Below, piece after piece: positions 33,617 to 42,170 of a DNA stretch of 64,000 nucleotides; positions within the stretch are counted from its first letter, which is position 1, and every line of letters begins with the position of its first letter. Position numbers and translations under genes: made by a program. This DNA comes from Microbacterium album (GTDB lineage: Bacteria; Actinomycetota; Actinomycetes; Actinomycetales; Microbacteriaceae). The stretch spans positions 69,676 through 133,675 of the forward strand of contig NZ_BMJY01000002.1 of the NCBI RefSeq assembly GCF_014643695.1, given 5' to 3'. The notes beneath the pieces are model-generated. The model was not told the origin of the DNA and did no database searches. It saw only the letters and a list, made by a program, of their open reading frames with translations.

Positions 33617-34348
33617 TCAGAGCCTTCCGGGACCCTCGATCGCGCCCGAGCAGGAGGCCCCCGGCTCCGGCACGTCCTGGTGCCGCCAGTACTCCTCGAT
33701 GAACTCCGGGATGCGCGGGTCGTCGACCGAGTCGACCTTGAGCTGCACGTTCCAGCCGCTGAGGGCGATCGGCGTGTCCATGCCCTCGTACGGGGACAGG
33801 ATGACGTAGCTGGACGGCATCAGGCCGCGCAGCCTGTCGAGGTCGGCGCCCTGGATCTGCTCGGCGTCGTAGGTCACCCACAGGGCGCCGTGCTCGAGCG
33901 AGTGGACGGCGTGCTCGGCCACCTGCGGCTCGGTGTAGGTGCCGCAGTTGAGCCAGAACGCGTTGTGCGGCCCGCCCGCGGGCGGGTTCTGCGGATAGTC
34001 GACCGTGCCCTCGACGTGCGTCGTGTCGTTCTCGAACGTCTCGACGCCCTCGATCACGGCACCCGTGCCGCCCGGGGTGTAGGTGCGGGGCGCGAACACG
34101 ATCGACAGCACGATCGCCGTCACCACGGCCGCCGCGACCACCGTGCCGACGACCCACCACACGACCTTGCCGCGCTGGCGCTTCTTCAGCTGCCGCTGGT
34201 ACTCCGCGAGCTTCTCCTGCCGCTTCGCCTCGCGCTGCTGCTTGACCGTCAGGTCGAGCTGCGCCTGCTTCGCCGGGTTGCCGGAACGGTGCTGGGGGGA
34301 CCCATTCTGGGAAGACCGATTCTGGGGGGACCGCTTCTGGGGGGACAC
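33617..34348 (-). CDS. DUF3105 domain membrane protein
   Basis: A 243-aa protein. Residues 1-22 are four SPQxR-like pentapeptides, then a Lys/Arg-rich coiled stretch (25-60), one membrane segment (VVWWVVGTVVAAAVVTAIVLSIVF) and the extracytoplasmic DUF3105 domain (NPPAGGPHNAFWLNCGTYTEPQVAEHAVHSLEHGALWVTY, in part). The conserved HxxxWLNCGxY and HSLEHG motifs suggest a metal or redox role. The GTG start at 34348 has AGGA upstream. It is followed by the DUF305 gene after 16 bp. Confidence 0.88.
   Translation of the reverse strand: MSPQKRSPQNRSSQNGSPQHRSGNPAKQAQLDLTVKQQREAKRQEKLAEYQRQLKKRQRGKVVWWVVGTVVAAAVVTAIVLSIVFAPRTYTPGGTGAVIEGVETFENDTTHVEGTVDYPQNPPAGGPHNAFWLNCGTYTEPQVAEHAVHSLEHGALWVTYDAEQIQGADLDRLRGLMPSSYVILSPYEGMDTPIALSGWNVQLKVDSVDDPRIPEFIEEYWRHQDVPEPGASCSGAIEGPGRL
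34288..34345 (-). repeat. 15-nt tandem repeat encoding SPQxR
   Basis: About four copies of a 15-nt unit (TCTGGGGGGACCGCT on the plus strand) encode the N-terminal pentapeptides SPQKR, SPQNR, SSQNG and SPQHR of the DUF3105 protein. Copy number could vary between strains by slippage. Confidence 0.75.
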
Positions 34349-34446
34349 GGGGCAATCCTATTCGCCGGAATGGGACGCGTGCTCCGAGGACGCTGAAGAG
34401 GAGGGCGGGCGTAGCATGAAGGGTTCCGCTACGACGAAAGAGCACC

Positions 34447-35799
34447 GTGACCGATCCTTCGCCTCCACGCACCGACTCGATCTCCCTGCCGTTCACCGGG
34501 AGGATCTCGGTGCCGCCCGCGACCGGTGCCATCCGCACCCTGGGCCCGGATCCGCAGACGGCGCCCGTCGTCCTGCATCCGGGCGACGCCATCCCCGCGT
34601 CGCGCCGCGTGCTGTACGTGCTCCTGCTGGGAGCCCTCACGGCGCTCGGCCCGTTCACGATCGACCTCTACCTGCCCGCGTTCCCGCTGCTCGAGAGCGC
34701 GTTCCAGACCTCCTCGGCGGCGATCCAGCTCACGCTCACGGGCACGATGATCGGCTTCGCGCTCGGCCAGCTCGTGGTGGGTCCGCTGAGCGACACGCTC
34801 GGTCGCCGCGTGCCGCTGCTGGCGGCGACGGTGCTGCACGTGCTGGCCAGCGCCGCGGCCGCCCTGGCGCCGGACCTGCTGCTGCTGGGCGTCGCGCGCG
34901 TGGCGATGGGCTTCGGTGCCGCGGCGGGCGCCGTGGTGGCCATGGCGATCGTCCGCGACCTCTTCGGGGGCAAGCGCCTGGTGGTGATGCTGTCCCGCCT
35001 GGCGCTCGTGACGGGCCTCGCGCCCGTCGTGGCACCGCTCATCGGATCCGCACTGCTGCGGGTCATGCCGTGGGAGGGCATCTTCGTCGTGCTCGCCGGT
35101 TACGGCGCGGTCATGCTCGTGCTCGCGCTGTTCGGAATCCCCGAGACGCTCCCGCCGGCACGGCGCCGCGACCGTGGCGCGAGCACCGTGTGGCAGCGGT
35201 ACCGCTCGGTGCTGTCCGACCGCGTGTACCTCGGCGTGCTCGTGATCGGCGGCATGACCTTCTCGGGCCTGTTCTCCTACCTGTCGGCCTCACCGTTCCT
35301 GTTCCAGCAGACCCACGGCTTCGACGAGCTCCAGTACGGGCTGCTCTTCGCCGTGAACTCCGTCGGCATCGTCATCGGAACGCAGACCGCGGCGCGGCTG
35401 GCCACGCGGTTCGGTCCGCAGTGGGTGCTGGCCTGGTCGACGGCCGTGCTGCTGCTGGCGGCCGCGGCCATCATCGTGTGCGACCAGCTCGGCCTCGGGC
35501 TGTGGGGCACCGCGATCCCGCTGTGGGTCTTCATCGCCGCGTGCGGGTTCACGTTCCCGTGCGCACAGGTGCTCGCGCTCGACCGGCACGGCCGGGCCGC
35601 GGGAACTGCGGCGTCGTTGCTCGGCGCCGCCAACTTCGGGATCGCCGGGATCGTCTCCCCGCTGGTCGGCTGGATCGCGGGCTCCACGGGCATCACGGGC
35701 ACCACGATGGCGTCGGTGATGGCGGGATGCGCCGTCGTCGGCGTGCTGGCCCTGTGGTTCATCGTGCGTCCGCGGACCGTCGGCATGCTGAACCCCTGA
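34447..35799 (+). CDS. Bcr/CflA family MFS multidrug exporter
   Basis: A 450-aa 12-TM exporter. After a Pro-rich cytoplasmic N-terminus (1-50) come LGALTALGPFTIDLYLPAFPLLES (the Bcr/CflA opening motif), FALGQLVVGPLSDTLGRRVPLL, GAVVAMAIVRDLFGG and further membrane segments. The FTIDxYLPAxP motif defines the family (bicyclomycin/chloramphenicol type). The start is GTG 34447. No regulator is adjacent. It is divergent from the DUF3105 gene, with a 98-bp spacer. Confidence 0.9.
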   Translation: MTDPSPPRTDSISLPFTGRISVPPATGAIRTLGPDPQTAPVVLHPGDAIPASRRVLYVLLLGALTALGPFTIDLYLPAFPLLESAFQTSSAAIQLTLTGTMIGFALGQLVVGPLSDTLGRRVPLLAATVLHVLASAAAALAPDLLLLGVARVAMGFGAAAGAVVAMAIVRDLFGGKRLVVMLSRLALVTGLAPVVAPLIGSALLRVMPWEGIFVVLAGYGAVMLVLALFGIPETLPPARRRDRGASTVWQRYRSVLSDRVYLGVLVIGGMTFSGLFSYLSASPFLFQQTHGFDELQYGLLFAVNSVGIVIGTQTAARLATRFGPQWVLAWSTAVLLLAAAAIIVCDQLGLGLWGTAIPLWVFIAACGFTFPCAQVLALDRHGRAAGTAASLLGAANFGIAGIVSPLVGWIAGSTGITGTTMASVMAGCAVVGVLALWFIVRPRTVGMLNP

Positions 35800-35843
35800 C
35801 CCCCTGAAAACCTGAACCACCGAGACGCCGGGAGGATGCCCTC

Positions 35844-36488
35844 ATGAGCTCGTCGCCGAGGCGCCGGTGGGTCTGGTCGGGCGCGGCCCTGCTCGCGATC
35901 GCGGCGGTCCTCGGAGCGACCGTCATGCTCGCCTTCGGCAACGCCCCGCTCCCGCTGGACACCTGGTGGGAGGGAGCGCTCCCGGACGACCGGACCGGGC
36001 CGCTGCTCGCGATCTCGCTCGTGCTCGACACGGTCGGGCGAGGCCTGTTCGCACGCCTGTGGGTGCCGCTCGGCATCGCCGCACTGCTCGTGCTGCTGCG
36101 CCGGCCCTGGGCGGCGGCGTACGTGTTCGCCGCCGAGCTGGTGAGCTTCGCGGTCGTGCAGCTGCTGAAGGCGTTGATCGACCGACCGCGTCCGGAGGAC
36201 GTCCTGGTCGCGGTCGACGTCGGTGCCTACCCGTCGGGACACGTGGGGAACGCGGCGGCGCTGGCGGTGGCCGCCTGGGTGATCTTCCCCCGGTGGCTGG
36301 TCGCGGTGCCCGCGCTCGCCTGGATCGCCGCGATGGCGTTCTCGCGGACGTACCTGGGCGCCCACTGGCTGACGGACACCGTGGGCGGCGCGCTGGTCGG
36401 CGCCGGCGTGGCGCTCCTCGTCGCCGTGCCGTTCGCCCGCGTGCTCGATCCCGGGGCAGGGCCGGTCAGAAGCTCCGGCCCGGGCTGA
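35844..36488 (+). CDS. PAP2 family phosphatase
   Basis: A 214-aa membrane phosphatase with about six hydrophobic segments. The three-part PAP2 active site is present: KALIDRPRP (about 111-119), YPSGHVGNAAAL (about 131-142) and SRTYLGAHWLTD (about 169-180). Likely substrates are phosphatidic acid or undecaprenyl diphosphate. RBS GGGAGGA precedes ATG 35844. Its 3' end overlaps the convergent hydrolase gene by 23 nt. Confidence 0.9.
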   Translation: MSSSPRRRWVWSGAALLAIAAVLGATVMLAFGNAPLPLDTWWEGALPDDRTGPLLAISLVLDTVGRGLFARLWVPLGIAALLVLLRRPWAAAYVFAAELVSFAVVQLLKALIDRPRPEDVLVAVDVGAYPSGHVGNAAALAVAAWVIFPRWLVAVPALAWIAAMAFSRTYLGAHWLTDTVGGALVGAGVALLVAVPFARVLDPGAGPVRSSGPG

Positions 36489-37260
36489 GGAACCTCTCGA
36501 TGTGGCGCACCGCCGGTCCGCCCTCGACGACGATGCCGTGACGAGCGCCCCGGAGGACGGCGAGCTCCGCGAGCGGGATCCGGTCGTGGAGCGTACGCGC
36601 GTGGTCGAGGGGGACGAGGCAATCGGCCTCGCCGTGGAGGATGAGCGTGCGCGCGCCGATGCGGTGCAGCTCATCCAGGGCGTCGTGTCGGCGGCTGGCG
36701 CGGCGATGACGCGAGCGGATCGCTGCGCCGGGCTCGATCGCCAGCAGATGCGCGAACCACCCCGGGTGGCGTGTGAAGAACACCTGCGCGATGCGATCGC
36801 GGTCGCCCGAGCGCAGCGCATCGTCCGCGTCGGGCGTGCGCGGGGAGCCGTGCGCGTCGCCCGCCGACGTCGATGCGAGCACGACCCGTCGCACCCGCTC
36901 CGGGTGATCGATCGCGAGCCACTGGGCGATGCGCCCGCCCATCGAGTGGCCCAGGACGTCGGCGCGGGCGACACCCGTCGCATCGAGCACGGCCCGCACG
37001 TCGCCGGCGAATGAGCGGGTGTCGAAGCGGTCGGGGGTGCCGGCACCGCTGTGCCCCACGCCCCGGTGATCGAACACGATGAGCCGGCGTCCCGGCAGCA
37101 GCAGCTCCACGGCGATGCGCCACGAGGTGTGGTCGAGGGACTGACCCGCGATGAGGACGAGCGGATCGCCGTTCCCGGCGGTCCAGTACGCGAGGGACGT
37201 GCCGTCGTCCGCGGCGGCCTCGCCGCGCGACCATCCGCGGGGCGACGTCCAGGGCGACAT
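36466..37260 (-). CDS. alpha/beta-fold hydrolase
   Basis: A 264-aa soluble hydrolase. The oxyanion region is PLVLIAGQSLDHTSW, the nucleophile elbow GHSMGG (about residue 104), the acid Asp near LHGEADCLVPLDHA and the His in GARHGIVVEGG, so the triad is complete. A helical lid contains an odd Arg-rich [14 protein letters not shown]. The ATG shares a nucleotide with the upstream stop (TGATG), so it is coupled to the Pro/Thr-rich membrane protein. The substrate is unknown. Confidence 0.85.
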   Translation of the reverse strand: MSPWTSPRGWSRGEAAADDGTSLAYWTAGNGDPLVLIAGQSLDHTSWRIAVELLLPGRRLIVFDHRGVGHSGAGTPDRFDTRSFAGDVRAVLDATGVARADVLGHSMGGRIAQWLAIDHPERVRRVVLASTSAGDAHGSPRTPDADDALRSGDRDRIAQVFFTRHPGWFAHLLAIEPGAAIRSRHRRASRRHDALDELHRIGARTLILHGEADCLVPLDHARTLHDRIPLAELAVLRGARHGIVVEGGPAVRHIERFLSPGRSF

Positions 37261-38210
37261 CAGCCGTCGGACGGTTCCGGAGCGGGCGGCGCTGCCTCGG
37301 AGACCGCCGCAACGGCGTCACCGGGATCCGTGAGGCGCGACCCGGGGGCGCCGGTCTCGCGCACGTACACGACCTCGATCGTCACGCCGAGGCCCGGCGC
37401 GCCGGAGTGGTCCTCGCCCGGGCGCGCCTCGGTGACGGCGCCGTCCTGGGCGTCGCCGCGCTCGTGCTCCCCGGGGCGCTCGGACGGAGGCTTCGGGGAA
37501 CCGGTCTCGTTCTCCGGGTCCGCGGGCGTGGGCGTCGGCTCGGGGGAGGGAGCCGGATCGGGGCACGGCCGGGGCTTCGGCGGCTCGGAGGGAGTGGGCG
37601 TCGGTGTCGGTGTCGGTGTCGGTGCGGGCGGCGAGGTGGGGGTGGGCGTCGGTGTCGGCGTGGGCCCGCTCGGCTGGCTGGGCGTGGGCGTGGGAGTCGG
37701 CGCGGGCGTGGCCGGCACCTCGGTCTCCGGCTCGGGCGTCGCGACGGGCTCCTCGGGCACGGGCTCGGGACGCGCCGCCGACAGCACCGCATCCGAGCCA
37801 TCGGACGGCAGCGTCGGCAGGAGCACGGGGTCCGGAGATTCGGGGTCCTCGTCCTCCGGTGTCGGCGCGGGCGTCGGAGCCGGCGTGACCGTCCGGGGCC
37901 GGGAGGGGACGTCCTCGTCCTCGTCGTCCTCGGGTCCGGTCTGCTGCAGGAGCTCGGGAGACGCCTCGATCGCGGCCGCGGGGGGAGCGGCGTCGTCGAA
38001 GACGGACCCCGCTCCGAGCGACCCCGCGGGGCCGAGCCCGACTGCCCACACGGCGACGGCGCCGGCGACCACGAGCGCGCCGGAGCCTCCCGCGATCAGT
38101 CCGCCCCAGGTGCGCGCCGACCCCGTCGTCGCCTCACCGGTGCGGGAGGCTGCGGCCGCGCCGGTATCGGGGACCGGCTCGGGCGCGTCGGGGATCTCGT
38201 GCGTCGTCAT
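37260..38210 (-). CDS. single-pass membrane protein with Pro/Thr-rich exterior
   Basis: A 316-aa protein that I do not recognise. The first 40 residues are acidic/neutral and cytoplasmic (MTTHEIPDAPEPVPDTG), followed by one membrane segment at about 43-68 (GLIAGGSGALVVAGAVAVWAVGLG). The exterior is an extended, low-complexity region made of PTPTP, PEPE and acidic blocks, densest at about 150-230. A short ordered-looking tail (GVTIEVVYVRETGAPGSRL) ends it. It resembles wall-spanning stalks. ATG 38210 starts the conserved-looking N-terminus; upstream frame is GC noise. Coupled to the downstream hydrolase. Confidence 0.6.
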   Translation of the reverse strand: MTTHEIPDAPEPVPDTGAAAASRTGEATTGSARTWGGLIAGGSGALVVAGAVAVWAVGLGPAGSLGAGSVFDDAAPPAAAIEASPELLQQTGPEDDEDEDVPSRPRTVTPAPTPAPTPEDEDPESPDPVLLPTLPSDGSDAVLSAARPEPVPEEPVATPEPETEVPATPAPTPTPTPSQPSGPTPTPTPTPTSPPAPTPTPTPTPTPSEPPKPRPCPDPAPSPEPTPTPADPENETGSPKPPSERPGEHERGDAQDGAVTEARPGEDHSGAPGLGVTIEVVYVRETGAPGSRLTDPGDAVAAVSEAAPPAPEPSDG

Positions 38211-38409
38211 GAATCTGGGGGTGCGTCCTCGGGGAGCGACGGGCTTCGGGCGGGGCGAGGCCGGTGGGCCTCCGGCAGGCGGTTGGGGGGTGCCCGCCCG
38301 ACCTATTCTTGCGGTCCCGCGGCGATCGCGCCACCGTCTGTCGGAGATTGTGAGCGGTTTCTGCGCCAGGGAACCGGTGCCGCCGGCGCCTTTCCCGCCT
38401 GGAGGCGGG

Positions 38410-39603
38410 TCACAGAGCCCGTCCCGCCACCCAGACCGCGCGCACCTCGAGACGCTCGTCGAGCACCACGGCGTCGGCCGGCCCGCCGGCTCGCAGTGCG
38501 CCCAGATCCGGGCGGCCCAGGGCGCGCGCGGGGGTGCTCGTGAGCGCCGCCACGGCATCCCCGAGGGTCACGCCCGACGCCACCGCCCGTCGCAGGGCGG
38601 CGTCCTGCGTGAGGGTCGAGCCGGCCAGCGCGTCCGTGCCCCGCACCGTCGCGACGCCCGCGGCCACGTCGGCGACGAGCCCGCCGACCCGGTACGGCCC
38701 GTCCGGCATGCCCGTCCCCGCCATGGCGTCGGTCACGAGTGCGACGCGCCCGGGCGCCGCGGCGAAGAGCATCCGCACCACGACGTCGTCGACGTGTGCG
38801 CCGTCGGCGATGAGCTCGAGGGTGACGCGGGGGTCCGCCGCGGCGACCGGGATCGGCCCGGGCCGGCGGTGGTGGATGCCGGGCATCGCGTTGAAGGCGT
38901 GCGTCAGGAGCGTCGCGCCCGCGGCGATCGCCCGCCGGGTCTCGGCGGCGTCCGCGTCCGTGTGCCCGATCGCGGCGATCGCGCCGTGGGCAACGATGCG
39001 TCGGATGGCGTCGAGCCCGCCCGGGAGCTCGGGTGCCAGCGTCACCTGGCGCACCGTGCCCCGACCGTCCACGATGCCCGCCCGGAGGAGGCGCTCGACC
39101 GTGGCGGGCGCCGGATCCCGCAGTAGCGCGGCGTCGTGCGCGCCGCGCCGCGGCGGTGCGAGGAACGGCCCCTCCAGGTGAGAGCCGAGGATCCCCGGTT
39201 CGGCGCGGGTCAGCTCGCCGATCTGCGCGACGCGCTGGGCCAGCAGATCGAGCTCCGCCGTCACGAGGGAGACCACCGCCCGGGTGGTGCCGTGCGCACG
39301 ATGCAGGGCGTGCGCGCGCAGCACCGCCTCGGGGCCGTCCTCGTGAGCGGCGCCCGCGCCGCCGTGGCGGTGGAGGTCGATGAAGCCGGGACACAGCAGC
39401 GCGCCCGGGCCCGCGACCTGCGCGAGGTCGATGTCGTCGTCGCCCGCTCTCATGGAGGCCCGCCAGGAGCCGCCCCGTCCCGTCGCCTCCACCCGCCCGC
39501 GGTCGAACCGCACCCAGGCGTCCGCGCTGCCGGCCTCGGCGCGCGTTGCTCCCGGCTGCACCACGCGCGCGGAGTGCAGGACGACGGCCACACGACGACC
39601 CAA
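38410..39603 (-). CDS. nagA: N-acetylglucosamine-6-phosphate deacetylase
   Basis: A 397-aa amidohydrolase: GlcNAc-6-P to GlcN-6-P + acetate. Metal and active-site motifs are in order: PGFIDLHRHGGAGA (about 71-84), HLEGPFLAPPRRGAHD (about 142-157), AIGHTDAD (about 207), THAFNAMPGIHHRRPG (about 227-242) and VTDAMAGTGMPDG (catalytic Asp, about 288). The start is uncertain: TTG 39603 or GTG 39591, both without a clear ribosome site. It is a single gene here, without nagB or PTS neighbours. It supports amino-sugar recycling or chitin use. Confidence 0.88.
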   Translation of the reverse strand: MGRRVAVVLHSARVVQPGATRAEAGSADAWVRFDRGRVEATGRGGSWRASMRAGDDDIDLAQVAGPGALLCPGFIDLHRHGGAGAAHEDGPEAVLRAHALHRAHGTTRAVVSLVTAELDLLAQRVAQIGELTRAEPGILGSHLEGPFLAPPRRGAHDAALLRDPAPATVERLLRAGIVDGRGTVRQVTLAPELPGGLDAIRRIVAHGAIAAIGHTDADAAETRRAIAAGATLLTHAFNAMPGIHHRRPGPIPVAAADPRVTLELIADGAHVDDVVVRMLFAAAPGRVALVTDAMAGTGMPDGPYRVGGLVADVAAGVATVRGTDALAGSTLTQDAALRRAVASGVTLGDAVAALTSTPARALGRPDLGALRAGGPADAVVLDERLEVRAVWVAGRAL

Positions 39604-39672
39604 TCACACGACGGGCACACGCGACAGGCGCACGTGACGGGCGGCGCGTCCGGACGGTCGGCGGACATGCCC

Positions 39673-39678
39673 TAGAAT
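39673..39678 (+). promoter_or_regulatory. -10 box of glyA
   Basis: TAGAAT lies about 7 nt before the first conserved bases of the ZTP riboswitch, so transcription would start at about 39685. No good -35 is seen. Confidence 0.55.
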
Positions 39679-39683
39679 CGCGG

Positions 39684-39756
39684 TGTCGTGACTGGCGTTG
39701 AGGTGGTGCACCACCGGGAAGCGACCGAGACGGCATTCGACCGCACGCCTGGGCCG
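39684..39756 (+). promoter_or_regulatory. ZTP riboswitch (pfl motif)
   Basis: The core matches the ZTP/ZMP aptamer. CGTGACTGGCG opens it; a GGTGG-tgca-CCACC hairpin follows, then the CGGGAAGCG segment, a variable linker and the terminal CGCCTGGGC. It precedes glyA, a classic target, and senses the purine intermediate ZTP/ZMP that accumulates when 10-formyl-THF is short. No terminator follows, and the glyA ribosome site is about 30 nt downstream, so control is probably translational. Confidence 0.88.
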
Positions 39757-39795
39757 ATGCGAGCAATCCTTCCCGCACGTCGTTACGGAGATCGC

Positions 39796-41070
39796 ATGAC
39801 CGATCCGCTGTTCCATGCCCCCCTCGCCGAGGTCGATCCCGAGATCGCACAGGTCCTGCAGCGCGAGCTCGACCGCCAGCGCGGATTCCTCGAGATGATC
39901 GCATCCGAGAACTTCGTTCCCGTCTCGGTCCTCGAGTCCCAGGGTTCCGTGCTCACCAACAAGTACGCGGAGGGCTACCCCGGCCGCCGCTACTACGGCG
40001 GGTGCGAGGAGGTCGACGTCGCCGAGGAGCTCGCGATCGAGCGCGCCAAGGCGCTGTTCGGCGCGGAGTTCGCCAACGTGCAGCCGCACTCGGGAGCGTC
40101 GGCCAACGCGGCCGTGCTGCACGCCGTCGCGCGTCCCGGCGACACGATCCTCGGGCTCTCGCTCGACCACGGCGGCCACCTGACGCACGGCATGAAGATC
40201 AACTTCTCGGGCCGCCTGTACGACATCGTCGCGTACGGCGTGGATCCGGAGACGTCGCTCGTCGACATGGACGAGGTGCGCCGCCTCGCGCACGAGCATC
40301 GGCCGAAGGTGATCATCGCGGGATGGTCCGCGTACCCGCGCCAGCTCGACTTCGCCGCCTTCCGCGCGATCGCCGACGAGGTGGGCGCGCTGCTGTGGGT
40401 CGACATGGCGCACTTCGCGGGGCTGGTCGCGGCGGGCCTGCACCCCAACCCGATGCCGCACGCGCACGTCGTCTCCTCGACCGTGCACAAGACGATCGGC
40501 GGCCCGCGTTCCGGCTTCATCCTGTCGAACGACGCGGAGATCGCCAAGAAGATCAACTCCGCGGTGTTCCCCGGGCAGCAGGGCGGGCCGCTCATGCACG
40601 TCATCGCCGCGAAGGCCACCGCGTTCAAGCTGGCCGCGACGCCGGAGTTCAAGGACCGGCAGGAGCGCACGCTGCGCGGCGCGCGGATCCTCGCCGACCG
40701 GCTGCTGCAGCAGGACGTCGCGGACGCCGGCATCGCGCTGCGCTCGGGCGGCACGGACGTGCACCTCGTGCTCGTCGACCTGCGCAACGCCCAGATCGAC
40801 GGGAAGCAGGCCGAGGACCTGCTCCACGACATCCGCATCACCGTCAACCGCAACTCGGTGCCCAACGACCCGCGCCCGCCCATGACGACGTCGGGCCTGC
40901 GCATCGGCACGCCGGCACTCGCCACCCGCGGGTTCGGCGACGCGGAGTTCACGGAGGTCGCCGACATCATCGCGCGGGCCCTGCTCCCCGGCGCCGACGT
41001 CGCGGCCCTGCGCGAGCGGGTGTCCCGCCTGGCGGAGGCTTTCCCGCTGTACCCGGACCTGGACCGATAG
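39796..41070 (+). CDS. glyA: serine hydroxymethyltransferase
   Basis: A 424-aa PLP enzyme: Ser + THF to Gly + 5,10-methylene-THF. Key parts are [69 protein letters not shown] and the PLP-Lys box [21 protein letters not shown] 39796 has GGAG five bases upstream; an in-frame GTG at 39688 lies in the riboswitch and is rejected. It is followed by folD, which uses its one-carbon product. Confidence 0.96.
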   Translation: MTDPLFHAPLAEVDPEIAQVLQRELDRQRGFLEMIASENFVPVSVLESQGSVLTNKYAEGYPGRRYYGGCEEVDVAEELAIERAKALFGAEFANVQPHSGASANAAVLHAVARPGDTILGLSLDHGGHLTHGMKINFSGRLYDIVAYGVDPETSLVDMDEVRRLAHEHRPKVIIAGWSAYPRQLDFAAFRAIADEVGALLWVDMAHFAGLVAAGLHPNPMPHAHVVSSTVHKTIGGPRSGFILSNDAEIAKKINSAVFPGQQGGPLMHVIAAKATAFKLAATPEFKDRQERTLRGARILADRLLQQDVADAGIALRSGGTDVHLVLVDLRNAQIDGKQAEDLLHDIRITVNRNSVPNDPRPPMTTSGLRIGTPALATRGFGDAEFTEVADIIARALLPGADVAALRERVSRLAEAFPLYPDLDR

Positions 41071-41211
41071 CCTCGACGGGGTGCGGCTGCCGGGAGGCGG
41101 CGGCACCCCCGCCGGGAGCAGCCCCCCTGAGGCGTCGTGGAGGACCCGGCGGACCCCCCGATACCCGCGCGGCAGGACGGCCGCGGCTGTGCACAGAGAA
41201 GTGAGGATGCA

Positions 41212-42093
41212 ATGCCCGCAGAGAAGCTGGACGGAGTCGCCACGGCGAAGGCGATCAAGGAGGAGCTGCGCGAGCGCATCGCCGCGCTGAAGGACAAGGG
41301 CGTCACGCCCGGCATCGCCACCGTGCTGGTGGGCGCCGATCCCGCCTCCCAGCTCTATGTGGGCATGAAGCACAAGCAGTCGGTCGCGATCGGGATGAAC
41401 TCGATCCAGCGCGAGCTGCCGGCCGACGCGACGCAGGAGCAGGTCGAGGCTCTCATCGATGAGCTCAACGCCGACCCGACGTGTCACGGGTACATCGTGC
41501 AGCTCCCGCTCCCGAAGCACCTCGACACCGACCGGATCCTGGAGCGGATCGACCCCGCCAAGGACGCCGACGGGCTGCACCCGACGAACCTGGGCCGCCT
41601 CGTGCTGAACGTCAACGAGCCGATCGCGACGCCGCTGCCCTGCACGCCGCGCGGTGTCATCGAGCTGCTGACGCGCAACGGCTACGACCTCAAGGGCAAG
41701 CACGTCGTGGTGGTCGGCCGCGGCGTGACCATCGGGCGCCCGATGGGTCTGCTGCTCACGCGCAAGGACGTGAACGCGACCGCGACGCTGGTGCACACGG
41801 GCACGAAGGACATGGGCCCCCACCTCCGCCAGGCCGACGTGATCGTCGCCGGTGCGGGCGTGAAGCACCTCATCAAGGCCGAGGACGTCAAGCCCGGGGC
41901 GGCCGTGCTCGACGTCGGCGTGACGCGCGAGGACGACCCCGAGACCGGCAAGCAGAAGGTCTACGGCGACGTGCACCCTGACGTCGCGGAGGTCGCGGGC
42001 TGGCTGTCGCCCAACCCCGGCGGTGTCGGCCCCATGACCGTCGCGCTGCTCATGACCAACGTGGTCGAGGCGGCCGAGCGCTCGCTCGCCTGA
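41212..42093 (+). CDS. folD: methylenetetrahydrofolate dehydrogenase/cyclohydrolase
   Basis: A 293-aa bifunctional enzyme converting 5,10-methylene-THF to 10-formyl-THF. It has [19 protein letters not shown] (catalytic YxxxK), [26 protein letters not shown], the NADP site [17 protein letters not shown] and the terminal [18 protein letters not shown] 41212 follows GAGG; an upstream in-frame extension is Arg/Pro noise. It lies 141 bp after glyA, probably one transcript under the ZTP riboswitch. Confidence 0.95.
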   Translation: MPAEKLDGVATAKAIKEELRERIAALKDKGVTPGIATVLVGADPASQLYVGMKHKQSVAIGMNSIQRELPADATQEQVEALIDELNADPTCHGYIVQLPLPKHLDTDRILERIDPAKDADGLHPTNLGRLVLNVNEPIATPLPCTPRGVIELLTRNGYDLKGKHVVVVGRGVTIGRPMGLLLTRKDVNATATLVHTGTKDMGPHLRQADVIVAGAGVKHLIKAEDVKPGAAVLDVGVTREDDPETGKQKVYGDVHPDVAEVAGWLSPNPGGVGPMTVALLMTNVVEAAERSLA

Positions 42094-42103
42094 CCCGGCT
42101 CGG

Positions 42104-42163
42104 AGCACGTGCTCTGACCGAAGGCACGTCGTCTACGGCGTGTTCTCGGTCAGAGCACGTGCT
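42104..42163. terminator. large hairpin between folD and ramB-like gene
   Basis: AGCACGTGCTCTGACCGA (42104-42121) and its perfect reverse complement (42146-42163) enclose 24 nt; TTT follows on the plus strand. Each arm starts or ends with the 10-bp palindrome AGCACGTGCT. It serves both convergent genes. Confidence 0.8.
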
Positions 42164-42170
42164 TTGCGCG

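Noticed and set aside
37560..37720. CRISPR-like or satellite repeat in the ggtgtcggtgtcggtgtc stretch
   Set aside because: It encodes the PT/PTP repeats of the membrane protein and has no spacer structure.
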